Below the pieces are notes generated by a model. That model saw only the letters and a list, made by a program, of their open reading frames with translations, ran no database searches and was not told where the DNA came from. Shown here one piece after another: positions 45,887 through 58,247 of a stretch of DNA of 64,000 nt. Every line of letters starts with the position of its first letter. The first letter of the stretch is position 1. The stretch spans positions 225,863,409 to 225,927,408 of the forward strand of contig NC_084794.1 of the NCBI RefSeq assembly GCF_963169125.1, written 5' to 3'. This stretch comes from Humulus lupulus (Eukaryota > Streptophyta > Magnoliopsida > Rosales > Cannabaceae). The position numbers and the translations under genes were made by a program.

Positions 45887-48207
45887 TGTAACAACCCAAA
45901 TTCGCTAATAAAGCTTAAGGACCTTGATTAGTGTGCCGGGAGGGCATAAATGGGATTTGAGTGAATAGTATTTATTTGAATGAGATATTATGTGATTAAT
46001 GGTGCTTAAATGATATTATATGATAATTGATGATATTATATGATGATATGATATATATGTATGAGATATATGTGAGAACCACATTATTATGTGGATAAAT
46101 CTGCAGCCGGCGACCCGAGGCGATCCTAGGGCTGGATAGCGGGAAAAGTCACAACGGGGCATTATAATTGAATTTGGACAAGTCAAGGAGTATTTTAGGT
46201 ATCGGGTAGTGATTTAGACTATCGGGTGATGAAAATAAATAATTGGAGATATATTTGAGGTTAGGATGTCTAGGCGGGATTATTGGGAGATTTTACCGTT
46301 TTGCCCTCTGGGATGTTTCTGGTACCCCGAGCTTTGGGATTAGTCTGATAACTTAAGGATAGACTTAAGGAATATGTTAGAAAACAGTAGACACAAGTTT
46401 AAACTGACCTTTCTCTCCTTCTCTCTCTTAGCAAAGGCAAAACCCTGATTTTCAAGGGGTAAATTGACTGAAACTTGGGGGAATTTGAAGGGCTGAACCA
46501 GAGGATTAGCTCAAGGAACTAATCAAGGGTTGAGTTAGAGCCAAGGTAAGCATTAATTTTTGTTTCTGAGGTTAGAAATTTAAGGAAAAATGGCTGAGTT
46601 TTTAATAGTTGTGGTTTGGACATTCAAGGTGGAGTTGAGGCTTAAAACTCTGAAGATAGGCCAAGGGATCCTTAGAGAAACGATTCTACAGCTGAGGTAA
46701 GGTTTAATTTAAAGTTTGATGGTTGAATTTGAGAGTTTTCATGGCTGGTTTTGAGTTCTGTGGGTTTGAAATCTCAGAAATTGGAATTGGGGTTTTGGTG
46801 AGTGTTAGGCTGGATTTTTGGTTGGATTGTGTTGTTTAAATCATTCTAATGATGTTGTTATTAATTGGTTTTGAGTTGGGGGCTTTGGGATGGCTTAAGG
46901 TGAGGTTTAGAGATTGAAAATGGTGGATTTTTCTGGGTTCGAAGGGTCGGGCCGCGGCATGGTTTTTGGTGAGCCGCGACCCTTCGAGGTTGTTGCATGC
47001 TGAGGAAGGAGGGCGGGCCACGGCATGGTCCAAGCAATGACGCGGCCCTTACCTGTTTTTGTGCCTTAGATGGTTCTGTTTGGGGGCCATGCCGTGGCAT
47101 GGATGGCCTATGCCGGGGCGCTTAAGAGATTTTGGGATTTTGAGATTTTAGGCTTGGGAATTTAACCTAGGGTGCTCGAGATTGAATCTTTTACCATATT
47201 TGGTGAAGTTCAATGTTCCGGGGACTAGAACTTGGTTTGGAAACTCATTTAAGATTGTTAATGGTATCTTTCATCATGGTTGTGACTAGGTGCTAAGCTA
47301 GGGCTCGGGGATCGGATCGCGCTCAAGGAGTATCGCCCGTAGCTAATTCATCTAGAAGCTAAAGGTAAGAAAACTACACCCGGTTGAATATATGAACGGG
47401 ACTAAGGGCTCCCTGATATATATGATTGAAATAATGGTATTATGCCATGTAAATTGTAAACCAACAGCCTAAGCGTGCCACGGTTAACTTGTGCAATTGG
47501 AACGGCTCGGACACTGGTATCCGAGGACAGCTTATTATGCACTGAGCTCGGTTTAAGCGGGCCGGAGTCAATGGGTTAAACAGAGGGTGCGACCTAAGGT
47601 GTTGACCCTAGTATTTGTGTTAATTGATTATTATATTTGGCTATGAATGTGATTAGTGAGATTGTTGAATAATCTGAGTATAGATGAGGTTACTTGTACC
47701 ATGAAGTGTGCTTATATGCTGTGGATTGAATATATGATCATGCTTATTGGAATGTCTGTTTGATAATATTGTTTATGTTGTGTATGTTGTTTTCTTGCTG
47801 GGCCTTGGCTCACGGGTGCTGTGTGGTGCAGGTAAAGGCAAAGGCAAGATCGATCAGCCCTGATTGGAGAGCTCTGCAGGGTGAATGTACATGTCAGGCC
47901 GCTCAACCGCCACGGTTGAGGAGGTTACAGGGACAGGAGGACCGGAATCACCTGTTTTGCCTTAGTAGGGCCAACATTGTCTTTGACTTTTGTTTTTTTT
48001 GTAAATCTGTTTGTAAACACTAAATGGTTTCAGGGATCCCTACTGTAAATGGTTTATACTTTATGAAATGTATCTTTTGAGGCCAAAATACCCTTTAACC
48101 CTATAACACCTCAATTAATGACACGTTTGACTAAAATGACTTGTTTAGCGAGTCTTGCACCTTTATAATCACACAGTGTAACGGTCTTGGCTATCCAGGG
48201 CGTTACA
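45887..48207 (+). repeat. Gypsy solo LTR (2321 bp) with 5-bp duplications
   Basis: It starts TGTAACAACCC, ends CAGGGCGTTACA, and is flanked by ATTTT on both sides (45882-45886 and 48208-48212). No internal region is present, so it is a solo LTR left by recombination between two LTRs. The family blocks (GTGTGCCGGGAGGGCATAA; CCACATTATTATGTGG near 46079) are those of the other Tekay-type LTRs. A GC-rich GGGCCGCGGCATGG-type cassette lies at about 46945-47110. Short frames in it are not taken as genes. Confidence 0.95.
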
Positions 48208-48212
48208 ATTTT

Positions 48213-48582
48213 CATATTAAAATTTGAAAAAATATGGTAAAAAGATACTGCAAAAATATAAAAGATTAATCAATTCCTAGTTATAAGAATGATGAATTAT
48301 AAAATTAAACTATGTGGATTTAACATAAATCCTCAAAATTGTGAAAATGACACTGAATTGAGAATATTAATTTCAAATTATTCTAAAAAAAATGGGATGA
48401 AGTTCACAAGCACATACTGAAAGGTATTTATAATCCTCACCTCAAGGCATTTCCATTGATAAAACGTGGAATTAAATCAAGAGCATTAAACAATGCTTGG
48501 TTAGAGGAATTTTAAAATTGATACTACTATAATAGATAGAATATTTTTTTTCTATTATTATTTTAAAGAATCAATTGTAAAA
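48213..48582. other. AT-rich DNA, nothing recognised
   Basis: No coding frame or repeat terminus identified. Read with 45789-45886, it is the pre-insertion context of the solo LTR. Confidence 0.4.
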
Positions 48583-49059
48583 GGAAATTTTCACTATTGA
48601 CACTTAATAGTGTCTAATATTACCAAAAAAATCGTAGTATTATTCATCTTTTCAATTTGATGTTAAACATTCCCCTCATAGCCAAAATATCCCTCCCATT
48701 ATATCAAGAATTCATTTCACCTTTTTTTTCCTCTCTCCTCTCTCTCTCTCTCATTCTCACGAAATCCTCACCAAAACCCACGGATTTGTATCATTTTCTT
48801 GCTGAAATCGTTGTTAGTCATCTCCAATGTCTCTGTGAAGTCCCCGATATCAAAGGCAACATCTATTTTGAGGGTTTTTAGAGGAGAAAAATCATGGGTA
48901 AGAAGATTGATCATTTTTTGTACTGGGTTTTGTTTGTTTACTTTCTTTTGGCTATTTCGAACAGATCTGAGCCTATATTGGTGTGTTTTTTGGGTTTATT
49001 AGAGAGATTTCGCGATCTGCATTTTTCTAGGTTTTGTGCAACTTTTTTTCTTGATAGGA

Positions 49060-49375
49060 GCTTGATAATAGCTCGATAGGGGTTCACTGGTATGTAGAAG
49101 ACGGTTCTTTTATGAGCTTGATGATGCTCAATATAGTTCGATTATAGCTCGATAGTTTTAGGCTTCATTGCTCGATTGTGCTCGATGGCAACTCGATAAG
49201 GGTTCGATTGGACCCTAGAATATTTAGTTTAGTAGTTTTCTCGATATGTGCTCAATAGGGGTTCAATGAAGGTTTTGGTTAGGGTTATGTTTAGTTTAAG
49301 AACTGTTAGCTTGATAAGAACTCAATAATATCTTGATGAGAGCTTGATGGGAACTCGATAGAGTTCGATAATATT
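49060..49375 (+). repeat. Degenerate CTCGATAG short repeat
   Basis: Words such as AGCTCGATAG, GCTCGATTG, AACTCGATA and AGCTTGATGA recur more than fifteen times at irregular spacing of about 10-25 bases. The stretch is in a non-coding or intronic position just before the transposase region. Confidence 0.75.
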
Positions 49376-49444
49376 ATTTTTCATGACTTTGTGAAAAATT
49401 TATAGTTTTTTTAACAATTTCTTTGTTTTTTTTTTCCAACACAG

Positions 49445-50660
49445 GTTCCATTGTCTATGTTTTTGTATCTTACAATGGTGTTTGGGAATCAGGAGGAAAG
49501 AAGTGAATTTTCAAGGACCCTTAATGCATGGTGATACCGATGGAGGATAATGTAACGTACTTGCAACTTCTTGATATATTGAACAAGGACTTAAAGTTGA
49601 TAAACATATGTATGGGTTGAAATTGGAGGTTCCTTATGCATGCGACGACCAATCGCTTACACCCATTCATGTTGAAAGTAATCTTGGTGTCCGTGCATTC
49701 TTAGGAGTAACATCTAAAGAAAGGTTAGCCTTGTGTGTCACTTCTGTTAAGAAGATTGTCCTTGTAGATCCATATTCCACTCTCGGTCCTAGTGTTAATA
49801 AAGTTTATAATGAGGTGAGCACTTTTGTTCCAGAAAGAGATCTTGTGGGAGATCATGCTGGACCTGTGGGAGCTACTTTAGGAGGTCCTATTAGTGACCT
49901 AAGGGACAACCAGTATGAGTATGACCCCTATGCGAATGACGATCCCGTAGTTGAACATAATGAGGACTCATGGTACGATTCAGAGGCATATTATAGTGTT
50001 GAAGTGCCGATTGACATGTCTGATGATTTGCAAGTCGAACAAGTACAAGAACAGTTAGTACGTCCTATTGCCCGGGCAAACCCACCAAGTCAAGGACGCC
50101 GAACACCTGGCACCAGCTCTAGTCGTCCTGGTGGAACAGAATATAACAATACAAGGAACGTTCCAATATTTTCGATAGAAGATCACAGAAGATGGAGTGT
50201 TCCCATGTTTACAAAAGAAGATATTATGGCCTTTGGGCGATTTGAAACACCCTTATCCGGTGTACCGTTGGGAGAACTACACCTTGGGAAGACTTTTGAG
50301 AACAAGATAGCTTTGAAAACTAAAGCGACTTTCTTCGCAATGAAGAATAATTTTGAGTTTATGGTTAAGAAGTCTGGTACTAATGTGTTGTATATACCTG
50401 TAAGGATCCTGATTGTGGTTGGAGAATAAGGGGGAAAAAAGTAGCTCAATCGGAGATGTTTGAGATCACTGTTTATAATAGTGTACATACATGCTAACTA
50501 GAATTGCAACATAAAGACCACCGTCAAACAACACCTTGGGTCATTGGGCATCTTATTAAGAAAAAATATGCTACTGATGGCACTAGCTACATGGCAAACA
50601 GCATAAAGGAGGATATGAAGAATAATTTTGGGATTGTTGACGCAATTTTTTGCCAACAGT
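49445..50660 (+). pseudogene. MuDR-family transposase N-terminal region
   Basis: A CAG acceptor-like site at 49442-49444 precedes GSIVYVFVSYNGVWES. After a frame change near 49500 a block with NVTYLQLLDIL follows, then a 273-residue frame (49608-50429). That frame holds KLEVPYACDDQ, an acidic middle and, at its end, LHLGKTFENKIALKTKATFF and MKNNFEFMVKKSGTNVLY, the start of the MuDR DNA-binding domain. Beyond a frame change near 50400 the domain continues with CGWRIR, HTC, DHRQTTPWVIGHLIKKKY and IKEDMKNNFGI. A TAG follows near 50660. The catalytic DDE region is absent. Confidence 0.85.
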
Positions 50661-50730
50661 GAATTAAGAAAATAACAAAGGTTGATTAGTGCTTGATAAT
50701 AAACCAAAAATAAGAAATGTTCATCAACGT
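50661..50730. other. Junction between MULE and copia remnants
   Basis: About 70 bases between the last MuDR-like residues and the first clear copia RT homology (GAACAAAACGTTGATGAAC on the minus strand). No terminal repeat is visible on either side. Confidence 0.4.
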
Positions 50731-53056
50731 TTTGTTCAAAACCAAACGTTTTAATTGTGTCATCAAATCTAAGAATCCAAGATCTAGAAGCTTGTTTGAG
50801 TCCATAAATGGACCTAAGAAGCTTGCAAACCTTTTAATTCGAACCCTTCTGGTTGAGACATGTAAATGGTTTCGTCAAGGTAACCATTCAGAAAAGTTGT
50901 TTTGACATCCATTTGCCAAATCTCATAATCCATGCATGCAGCTATGGACAAGAGTACACAAATGGATTTTAGCATGGCTACAAGAGAAAAAGTTTCTTCA
51001 TAGTCAACCCCTTCTTTCTTTCTGTGTGTAACCTTTGGCTACAAGCCTTGCTTTGAAAGTCTCTACTTTCCCATCCTCTCCTCTTTTCTTCTTGAATATC
51101 CACTTGCAACCAATGGGTTTGATATTCTCAGGTGGATCTTCAAGAACCCAGATAGAATTGGAATACATTGATTCCATTTCTTGGTTCATGGCTTCTTGCC
51201 ATTTGTCCTTGTCAGAATCATTCATTGCATCTTTAAATTTCAATGGATCGTATTTTTTTATGTCAGACACAAGCATTTGAACTTCGTGTTTATAGCGTGT
51301 GGGTTGCTTACTAACCCTCCCACTACGACAAGGTTCTCTACTATTCTGACTAGAACTAGCAGTTTACTCTTATTGGTTGTTGCTGGTGACTTTGCAACTT
51401 CATTCGAGACCATCTCCTCCAGAACAACCTTACTACGAGGTTTGTGGTTATTAACATAGTCATGTTCAAGAAAAGTTGCATTTTTTATAAAAATGTTTTA
51501 TTTTCTTTTGGAGTATATAAAATTCCACCTCTGGTCTCTTTGGAATATCCCACAAACATGCACACTTCAGATCGTGATTCCAACTTCCCGGTCTTTCCTT
51601 TAAGCACGTGTGCAGGAGACCCCCAAATTCGAAAATGGTATAAACTAGGTTTACAACCATTCCATAATTCTATGGGTGTCTTTTGGATAGAATTAGATGG
51701 AACAACATTTAATATGTATAGAGCCCATTGAATCGCATAGCCCCATAATGACAGTGGTAATGATGAGAAACTCATCATTGATCTAACCATATCTAATAAC
51801 GTTCTGTTCCGTCTTTTCGAAACACCATTTTGCTGTGGCGTTCCAGGTGCTGTGAGTTGGGATTGAATGCCATGCTCACACAGATGGTCCTTGAATTCAA
51901 AATCCAAGTATTCTCCTCCTCGATTAGATCGAAGAGCTTTTAGTGACTTACCTAATTACTTTTCAGCTTCTGCTTGAAATTCTTTGAACTTTCCAAAAGT
52001 TTCATATTTTCTTTGCATTAAGTATAGGTGACCATATCTTGAATAATCGTCAATAAAAGTGATGAAGTATTCACAACCTCCTCTTGCTTGTACATTAAGT
52101 GGACCGTAAACATCCATATGTACTAGCTGAAGTGGTTCCGTGGCTCTTGAACCTTTACCAGAGAAAGGTCTCTTGGTCATTTTGCCTTCTAGACAGGATT
52201 CATAAACAGAGAGAGATCCAATAGATAGATCTCTTAAAGGACCATCCTTTACAAGCCTATTTATTCTGTCTAGACCAATATGGCCCAATCTTAAGTGCCA
52301 CAGATATGTTTCACTATCGGAAGCAGTCTTTTGTCGTTTAATAGATCTAGGATTAGCTGTTTTAAATAATTCATAATTATTAACAGATTTCTCTTTAGCT
52401 TGCAGTTTATAAAGCCCATTGATAGATTTTGCAGAACATATCTTAAAACCATATCTTGAAATAACAATCGAATTATTATTAAAAGAGATTTTAAAATTTT
52501 GCTCATGAAACATAGAAACAGAAATTAAGTTTCTAGAAAATCCAGGAATATAATAAACGTTCTCTAAAATAAGAAATTTATTCTTCTCAAATTCCAAACG
52601 GGCTGTTCCAACTGCTGCTGCAGAGACAATCTGACCACTGCCTACCCTCATAGTCACCTCTCCATCAGTAAGCTTCTTCGTTGAACTAAGAATCAAAAGA
52701 GAAAAGCAAACATGGTTAGTGGCTCCTGAATCTACTATCCAGGATGAGGAATTTTCTTCCACTAAACAAGCTTCTAGCACAAGTAAATCAAATTTACCTG
52801 TCTTTTTCTCTTTGAGGTCAGCGAGATACTTTGGACAGTTTCTCTTCCAGTGACCATTTTCCCCACAGTGAAAGCAAGTCCCTTTTGGGGTCTTCTTTTT
52901 GGAGGTTTTAGTGTTCTTGTTCTCTTTGCTTTTGGATGACTTTTTAGGCTTCTCACATATTAATACAATGTTCAAGTTTGATTTCCATTTCATGTAGTTT
53001 TCACCAGTCAACTTTTCATTAGCAAGTAAAGAAGATACAAGATTTGAGATAGACAT
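50731..53056 (-). pseudogene. Copia gag-pol with internal gag deletion and truncated RT
   Basis: The start at 53056 (MSISNLVSSLLANEKLTGEN) is the usual copia gag opening. After about 40 residues gag jumps to KKSSKSKENKNTKT and the knuckle CFHCGENGHWKRNC near 52855, so the middle of gag (about 200 residues in relatives) appears deleted in frame. Protease WIVDSGATNHV is near 52720, pre-integrase WHLRLGHIGLDRI near 52270, integrase D motif LVHMDVYGPL near 52110 and GTPQQNGVSKRRN near 51830. A stop lies at 51956. RT appears with CKWIFKKKRG and LVAKGYTQKE near 51030-51100, then MDVKTTFLNGY near 50910, and ends before the YVDD motif. Confidence 0.9.
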
Positions 53057-53481
53057 AATTGCTGAAAATAAATAAATAAACAAAATGAATTTATGCATAT
53101 AATAAATATCATTTATTTTCGAAATAGTAAACGTGATGCATGAATGCAACAATTAAAGAACACAAAAAAAATAATTACTAATTCCACGATTAATTAATTT
53201 GAACATTAATGGACCATCCTTAGGGTAGGTCAGATTAATTCCAAATTAATTTTGAGACAAGTTCTCAAATTTATAAGTGAAAACTTAAATCAATATTTCT
53301 CTTTTGACTTATAAACAACCACTTGTTTGGTCAAGAATACACTAGTTCGCTCAAAAGCCTAATGTACCTTGTGAGTGTAACCCATTATTTTAGATCAATG
53401 ACTTAACTCAAGAGTGTGCCTTAGGGTCAATCAAAATTGAAATACATCCATTAAATCCTATTCTTGAAAAAGAAGTTTGCC
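53057..53481 (-). other. Copia D leader, part next to gag
   Basis: Non-coding. A pyrimidine/AT-rich stretch ends TTTTCAG a few bases before the gag ATG, as it does in copia A (TTCCCAG at 66-72). The outer end is one copy of the LINE target duplication. Confidence 0.6.
53466..53481. repeat. LINE 2 target-site duplication (left)
   Basis: GAAAAAGAAGTTTGCC, repeated exactly at 58331-58346. Confidence 0.95.
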
Positions 53482-53513
53482 AGGCATGTGTAGGATCCTT
53501 TCTTCTCTCCACG

Positions 53514-54898
53514 ATGAAGAAGAAGAAGGTTACTCTAAAGCCTGCATCAAGATCAAGGAATGAGGAGGCCCTTAATTCCACGCTCATGCCGGAATCTTCA
53601 ACGAAGGACCAAGTACATAGCCTGCATTCAGAGGAAGATCTACTTATGCAAATGTCTGAAGGTAAGGAGCTAATGAAGAACCCATTATCGGAGGAAACTT
53701 TGAGCCCTGTTTGTGATGGTGGTCCTATTCACCTGGAGGAAGAAGTGCTGGAAAAGAATAGGGATCGGATTCTGAGAAGGATGATTTTCAAGCTTCAGCT
53801 CAATCTCATTGGGTGAATCTTAGGAATAAGCTTCTTATCAATGAGGTGGCCAAGCTTCATTATGAGGAGCCGATTACGAAAAATGGGAAGAAAGTTGCTC
53901 AAATTGATATGGCTGAGGTTGCAGAACAGGCTCAGAATTGGAGTTCTTCAGTGATATGTATGGTAATGGGATCCAATCCCCCATTTGCTGTGTTTGAAGG
54001 CTTTGTGAAACGAATTTGGGGACACCTGGGAATTGAACGTGTGGTGAGGATGAATATGGGACTCACCATTGTCAAATTCAATGATGAGGCTACTAGAGAT
54101 TTTGTTCTGGAGAATGGCATTGTGCAGTTCGACAAGAAGCCAGTTATTGTGCGACCTTGGACTCAAGATCTAGACAATATAAGGTTAGTCCGCTCTGTAC
54201 CTCTTTGGATCAGACTACCTAATTTAGGTCTTCAATATTGGGGCAAAAAATGTCTAAGTGCCTTGGTCAGTACAATTGGGAAGCCAATTATGGTGGAAAA
54301 GTTTACAAAGGATAGGTCGATGATCAGATATGCTAGAGTTTTTGTTGAAATGGAGATAACTGATGACCCCCCATTTATCATTTATTTTGTGAATGAGAGA
54401 GGACAGGTACAAGAACAGTTTGTTGAATATGAATGGCTCCCCATAAAATGCAATAATTGCAAAGGATTTGGTCATAATTTGGCTGATTGCAAGAAAAATG
54501 GCTCTAAGGTTTGGGTAAAAAAGGGTGCGACTGAACAGGAACATGCCAGTTCTGTTCCTGAGGTTGCAGATGCTGAGGCTAGTTCAGGTGAATCATCTGG
54601 CGTTCCTGTGGCTGTTAAAGTAGTAGAAGAGAAACATGCTGAGTCAGTGATAGATGTTCGAGTGGCAGCTAAAGAAAAGGGACTTTCACAGGATAATCTA
54701 TTATCACCTAATCATGCCAATAAAGAGAATTGGGAAACTCCTAAGAAAGTTGGGAACTCAAAAGGTAGAGGCAAGTCTGTGGGATCTAATTTGGACAACA
54801 AACAGAATGCATTCAAGGTTCTTCAAGAACAGGGAAAAGGAGAGAACAGTGGGAACTTAAATAACTCAAAGTCTGATGGATTGCTCAAATATACTTAG
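53514..54898 (+). pseudogene. LINE 2 ORF1: DUF4283 plus CCHC zinc knuckle, one frameshift
   Basis: ATG at 53514 opens MKKKKVTLKPASRSRNE, as in copy 1. The frame shifts near 53770 (reading into IFKLQLNLIG and a stop), and the true frame resumes as NLRNKLLINE at about 53816 and runs 361 residues. DUF4283 residues (ICMVMGSNPPFAVFEGFVKR) and the knuckle CNNCKGFGHNLADC are intact. The C-terminal tail is hydrophilic. The end overlaps ORF2 by 23 bases. Confidence 0.88.
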
Positions 54899-57800
54899 TT
54901 GGAATGTACGGGGTATGAATAAGAGAGACAAACAACATGCTATTCTGAGTCTCTTAAGGATAAATAAAGTGGGTATTTGTGCTTTATTAGAGAATAAATT
55001 GAAGAAGGACAAAGTTGATGATATGATGACTAAAGTGTTCATTGGCTGGGAACACTACAGTAGTAATGTCTTAGAAGGCAGATTATTGATACTTTGGAAG
55101 AAATCTTTTATCAAGTTTCAGGTCTTGTTGGAACAACAACAATTTATTCACTGTTTGGTTAGATTTACAAGCTTACAGTTGGAAATTATGGTCACTTTTG
55201 TTTATGGTTTTAACACTTTGGTTAAGAGATTGGATATGTGGAGGGGTCTATCTTCTATTCATGTTATGAACAAGCCTTGGTTGGTCGTGGGGGATTTCAA
55301 TGCTGTGTTTCACTTTGATGACAGGATGGGAGGGAAGGCAATAAGTGCAACTGAGATTCTTGACTCTACTGCTTGGCTAGCCCATTCTCAGCTGGCTTCT
55401 CTCAAGAGAATTGGATCTAATTTCACATGGTCTAATAAGCAGGAGGGAGGGGATAGAGTTTATTCAAAAATAGATCATGTGTTTATTAATGAAGATTGGA
55501 TTGATACCTTGCGTAATTCTATTGCTGAACTTCAATGGGATGTCCATTCAGACCATTGTTATTTTCTCATCAAGACTCTTAAGCTTGGGAATCTGGGCAT
55601 AAAGCCATTTCGGTTCTTCAATTTCTGGATTGCTCACAGAAGGTTTAAAGATGTAGTTCTAGACAATTGGCATAAGCCTATGACAGTGGGGGGCTTACTG
55701 GGAGTGACAAAGAAGCTGCTCCGGCTGAAACATATTTTGAAAGATTTTAATAGGAAGGAAATTGGTGATGTTGAGCAGGGATATCATCAAGCTAAGGGAG
55801 TCTATCAGCTGGCACTATCTAAAGCTCAAGCTTCACCATGTGATACTGCAGCTCAGGAGGCTGAAAAAATAGCTGCAGTTTGCTATAAAGATCATTATGC
55901 TAGATACATAAGTTATTTGATACAGCGCAGTAAAGTTACATGGCTTCAGAAGGGTGATGATAATAACTCGTACTTTCATGCTTGCATTAAAAAAAGAAGG
56001 GAGGAGAATCGTATTGTTTCATTCCTGAATGAGTAGGGGGACATCATTGATGATTATAACAAAGTAGTTCATCATTTCCTGGACCATTTCAGAGGTTATA
56101 TGGGAAGTAACAGTTCAGCTACCAGTACTTTAAATTCTAAATATATTGAGTTGGGTCCTTGCTTAGATATTGAGATGCAACTGAGTTTAATTAGAGAGTT
56201 CAAGAAATCTGATGTCAAGAAGGCATTATTTAGCATACCGGGCACCAAAAGTCCAGGACTGGATGGTTATGGCTCAGAGTTTTACAAAGCAATGTGGCAG
56301 CAAATAGGTGATGACATATCAGAGGCAGTCCTTGAGTTTTTTCATTCTGGGAAGATTCCTACTGAGCTTAATGAAATAGTGCTGGCTTTAGTCCCAAAAA
56401 CTGAAATGCCTAGCAGGGCGATAGATTATAGACCCATAGCGTGCTGCAATACACTATATAAGTGCATCTCTAAAATGCTATGCAGTAGGCTCTCGGAAGT
56501 TTTACCTACTCTAATTAGTCATAATCAAGGTGCCTTTATTAAAGGGAGATCTCTAGCTCATAGTATTCTAATTTTTCAAGATTTGATCAAGAATTACAAT
56601 AGAAGGAATACTTCCCCGAGGTGTGCTTTAAAGATAGATCTAAGTACGGCATGTGATACAGTGGACTGGTGTTTTTTGGAGAGGTTATTAATCTGTCTTA
56701 GATTTCCTACTAGGTTCATTCATTGGGTGATGGTATGTCTCCGAGGTACTTCTTATGTACTCATGATGAATGGAAGATTGCAGGGGGGCTTTCAGGGAGT
56801 TAAGGGGCTTCGTCAAGGAGATCCTATCTCACCATTTATGTTTGTGTTAGTTATGGAATACCTCTCTCGGTTGCTTCAACTTGGGGCTTTGAACATCGAC
56901 TTTCAATTTCACCCTTTGTGTAAAAGTCTCAAGATCATCAACTTATGTTTTGCTGATGATTTAGTGATTTTTTGTAAGGCTAACAGAGGCTCAATTCAGA
57001 CTGTAAAACAGGTTTTTGATGACTTCTGCAGCTGTACAAGAATGAAGGCTAATCTCAGTAAGTCTCAAGTATTTTTTTAGGGGTGTTTCGGCAAATGAAA
57101 AGGTCCAGTTACAGCAGATTTTGCAACTCGAAGAGGGAACTTTCCCTCTTAAATATCTAGGGATTCCTATGAGACCAACAAAATGGAAAGAGGCAGACTG
57201 TGGTGAGATCCTTAAAAAAATTAAACTAAGGCTTCATACTTGGACTAGTCGACACTTATCATATGCAGGTCGGGCTCAACTCATTTCCTCTGTTCTTTTG
57301 GGGTTGCGAAATTATTGGATGAACATCTTCTTGTTACCTCAAAGTATAATCAAAGAGGTTGACAAACTTTGCATGTGGTTTCTATGGGGTAACAATGGTA
57401 CTAGAAGCAACTTTCTTCTCACTTCCTGGTCCACTGTCTGCTTGCCAAAATCTTTTGGAGGATTGGGTTTTGGTGAAGGCTCTAAGTGGAACAAGGCTAT
57501 GTTAGGCAAATACATTTAGGCTATTAGTCATCAACAGGAGACTCTATGGGTGAAATGGATACACTCTGTTTATTTAAAGGGACAAAATTTCTGGCACTAC
57601 CAACTTAAGGCAGATACAAGTTGGTACTGGTGTAAAATCTGTCATATTCGAGGAATTTTTACTCAAAAGGACATTGATAAAGCTGGTAGTAAAGGGAGGT
57701 TCAAAATTGGGTTACTATATGCGAGTTATGTACATCAAGATCCAGCCAAGTACCATCATTTTGTGTGGAATAGAATGAGTGTACCTAAACATAGATTTAT

Positions 57801-58247
57801 TACTTGGCAAGTAGTGAATGCTAAGCTGTTAACCCGAGATCACTTTCATAGGGTGCTTATTCTTGACAGTACCCTCTGCCCGGTCTGTGAACAAGCTGAA
57901 GAGAACCATGTCCATTTATTTTTTGATTGTTGTTTCTCTCAGCAGGTGGTGCTCCAAATTCAAGATTGGATTGGCTGCAAATGGCCTTTAAATTTCAGTA
58001 GCTGGACCAAGAGGATTGAAGATATGAGAAGGGGTGTTAGGCAACAATGGTGGCAGCTGTTTTCTCAGCAACAGTCTACTACATTTGGCATAATAGAAAT
58101 ACTTTTTTTGTTCATAGTTACTCTCTTAGAGTCAATCTTGTGGTTGAATTGATAAAAAAAGATATCATATATAGATTTAGTTGCTTTACACAAAAGAAAC
58201 TGAAAGAAAATGAGAAACTTTTAGTTAGGATAATATGCTCCTTGTAA
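54876..58247 (+). pseudogene. LINE 2 ORF2: endonuclease, RT, zf-RVT (four lesions)
   Basis: Endonuclease motifs LSWNVRGMNKRDK, VVGDFNAV and DVHSDHC occupy the first 230 residues. RT has KSPGLDGYGSEFYK, DYRPIACCNTLYKCISK, DLSTACDTVDW, LRQGDPISPF and catalytic FADDLVIF near 56955. A zf-RVT-like end (CPVCEQAEENHVHLFF) lies near 57880. Lesions are TAG at 56034, a one-T expansion in a T-run near 57070 that shifts frame, TAG at 57517 (tryptophan in copy 1) and a one-base loss near 58040. Copy 1's DLSKAYD reads DLSTACD here. Confidence 0.92.

Larger units (their letters stand above)
48583..50660 (+). mobile_element. MuDR-like (MULE) element, 5' part
   Basis: A likely terminal segment starts near GGAAATTTTCACTATTGACA. 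A CT-rich leader, a CTCGATAG-repeat segment and a transposase N-terminal region follow. The transposase core and 3' terminus are missing: sequence changes to copia by 50731. No duplication can be checked. Confidence 0.65.

Noticed and set aside
49608..50429. 273-residue frame as a host gene
   Set aside because: Its C-terminal part matches the MuDR DNA-binding region and continues out of frame downstream, so it is a transposase pseudogene.
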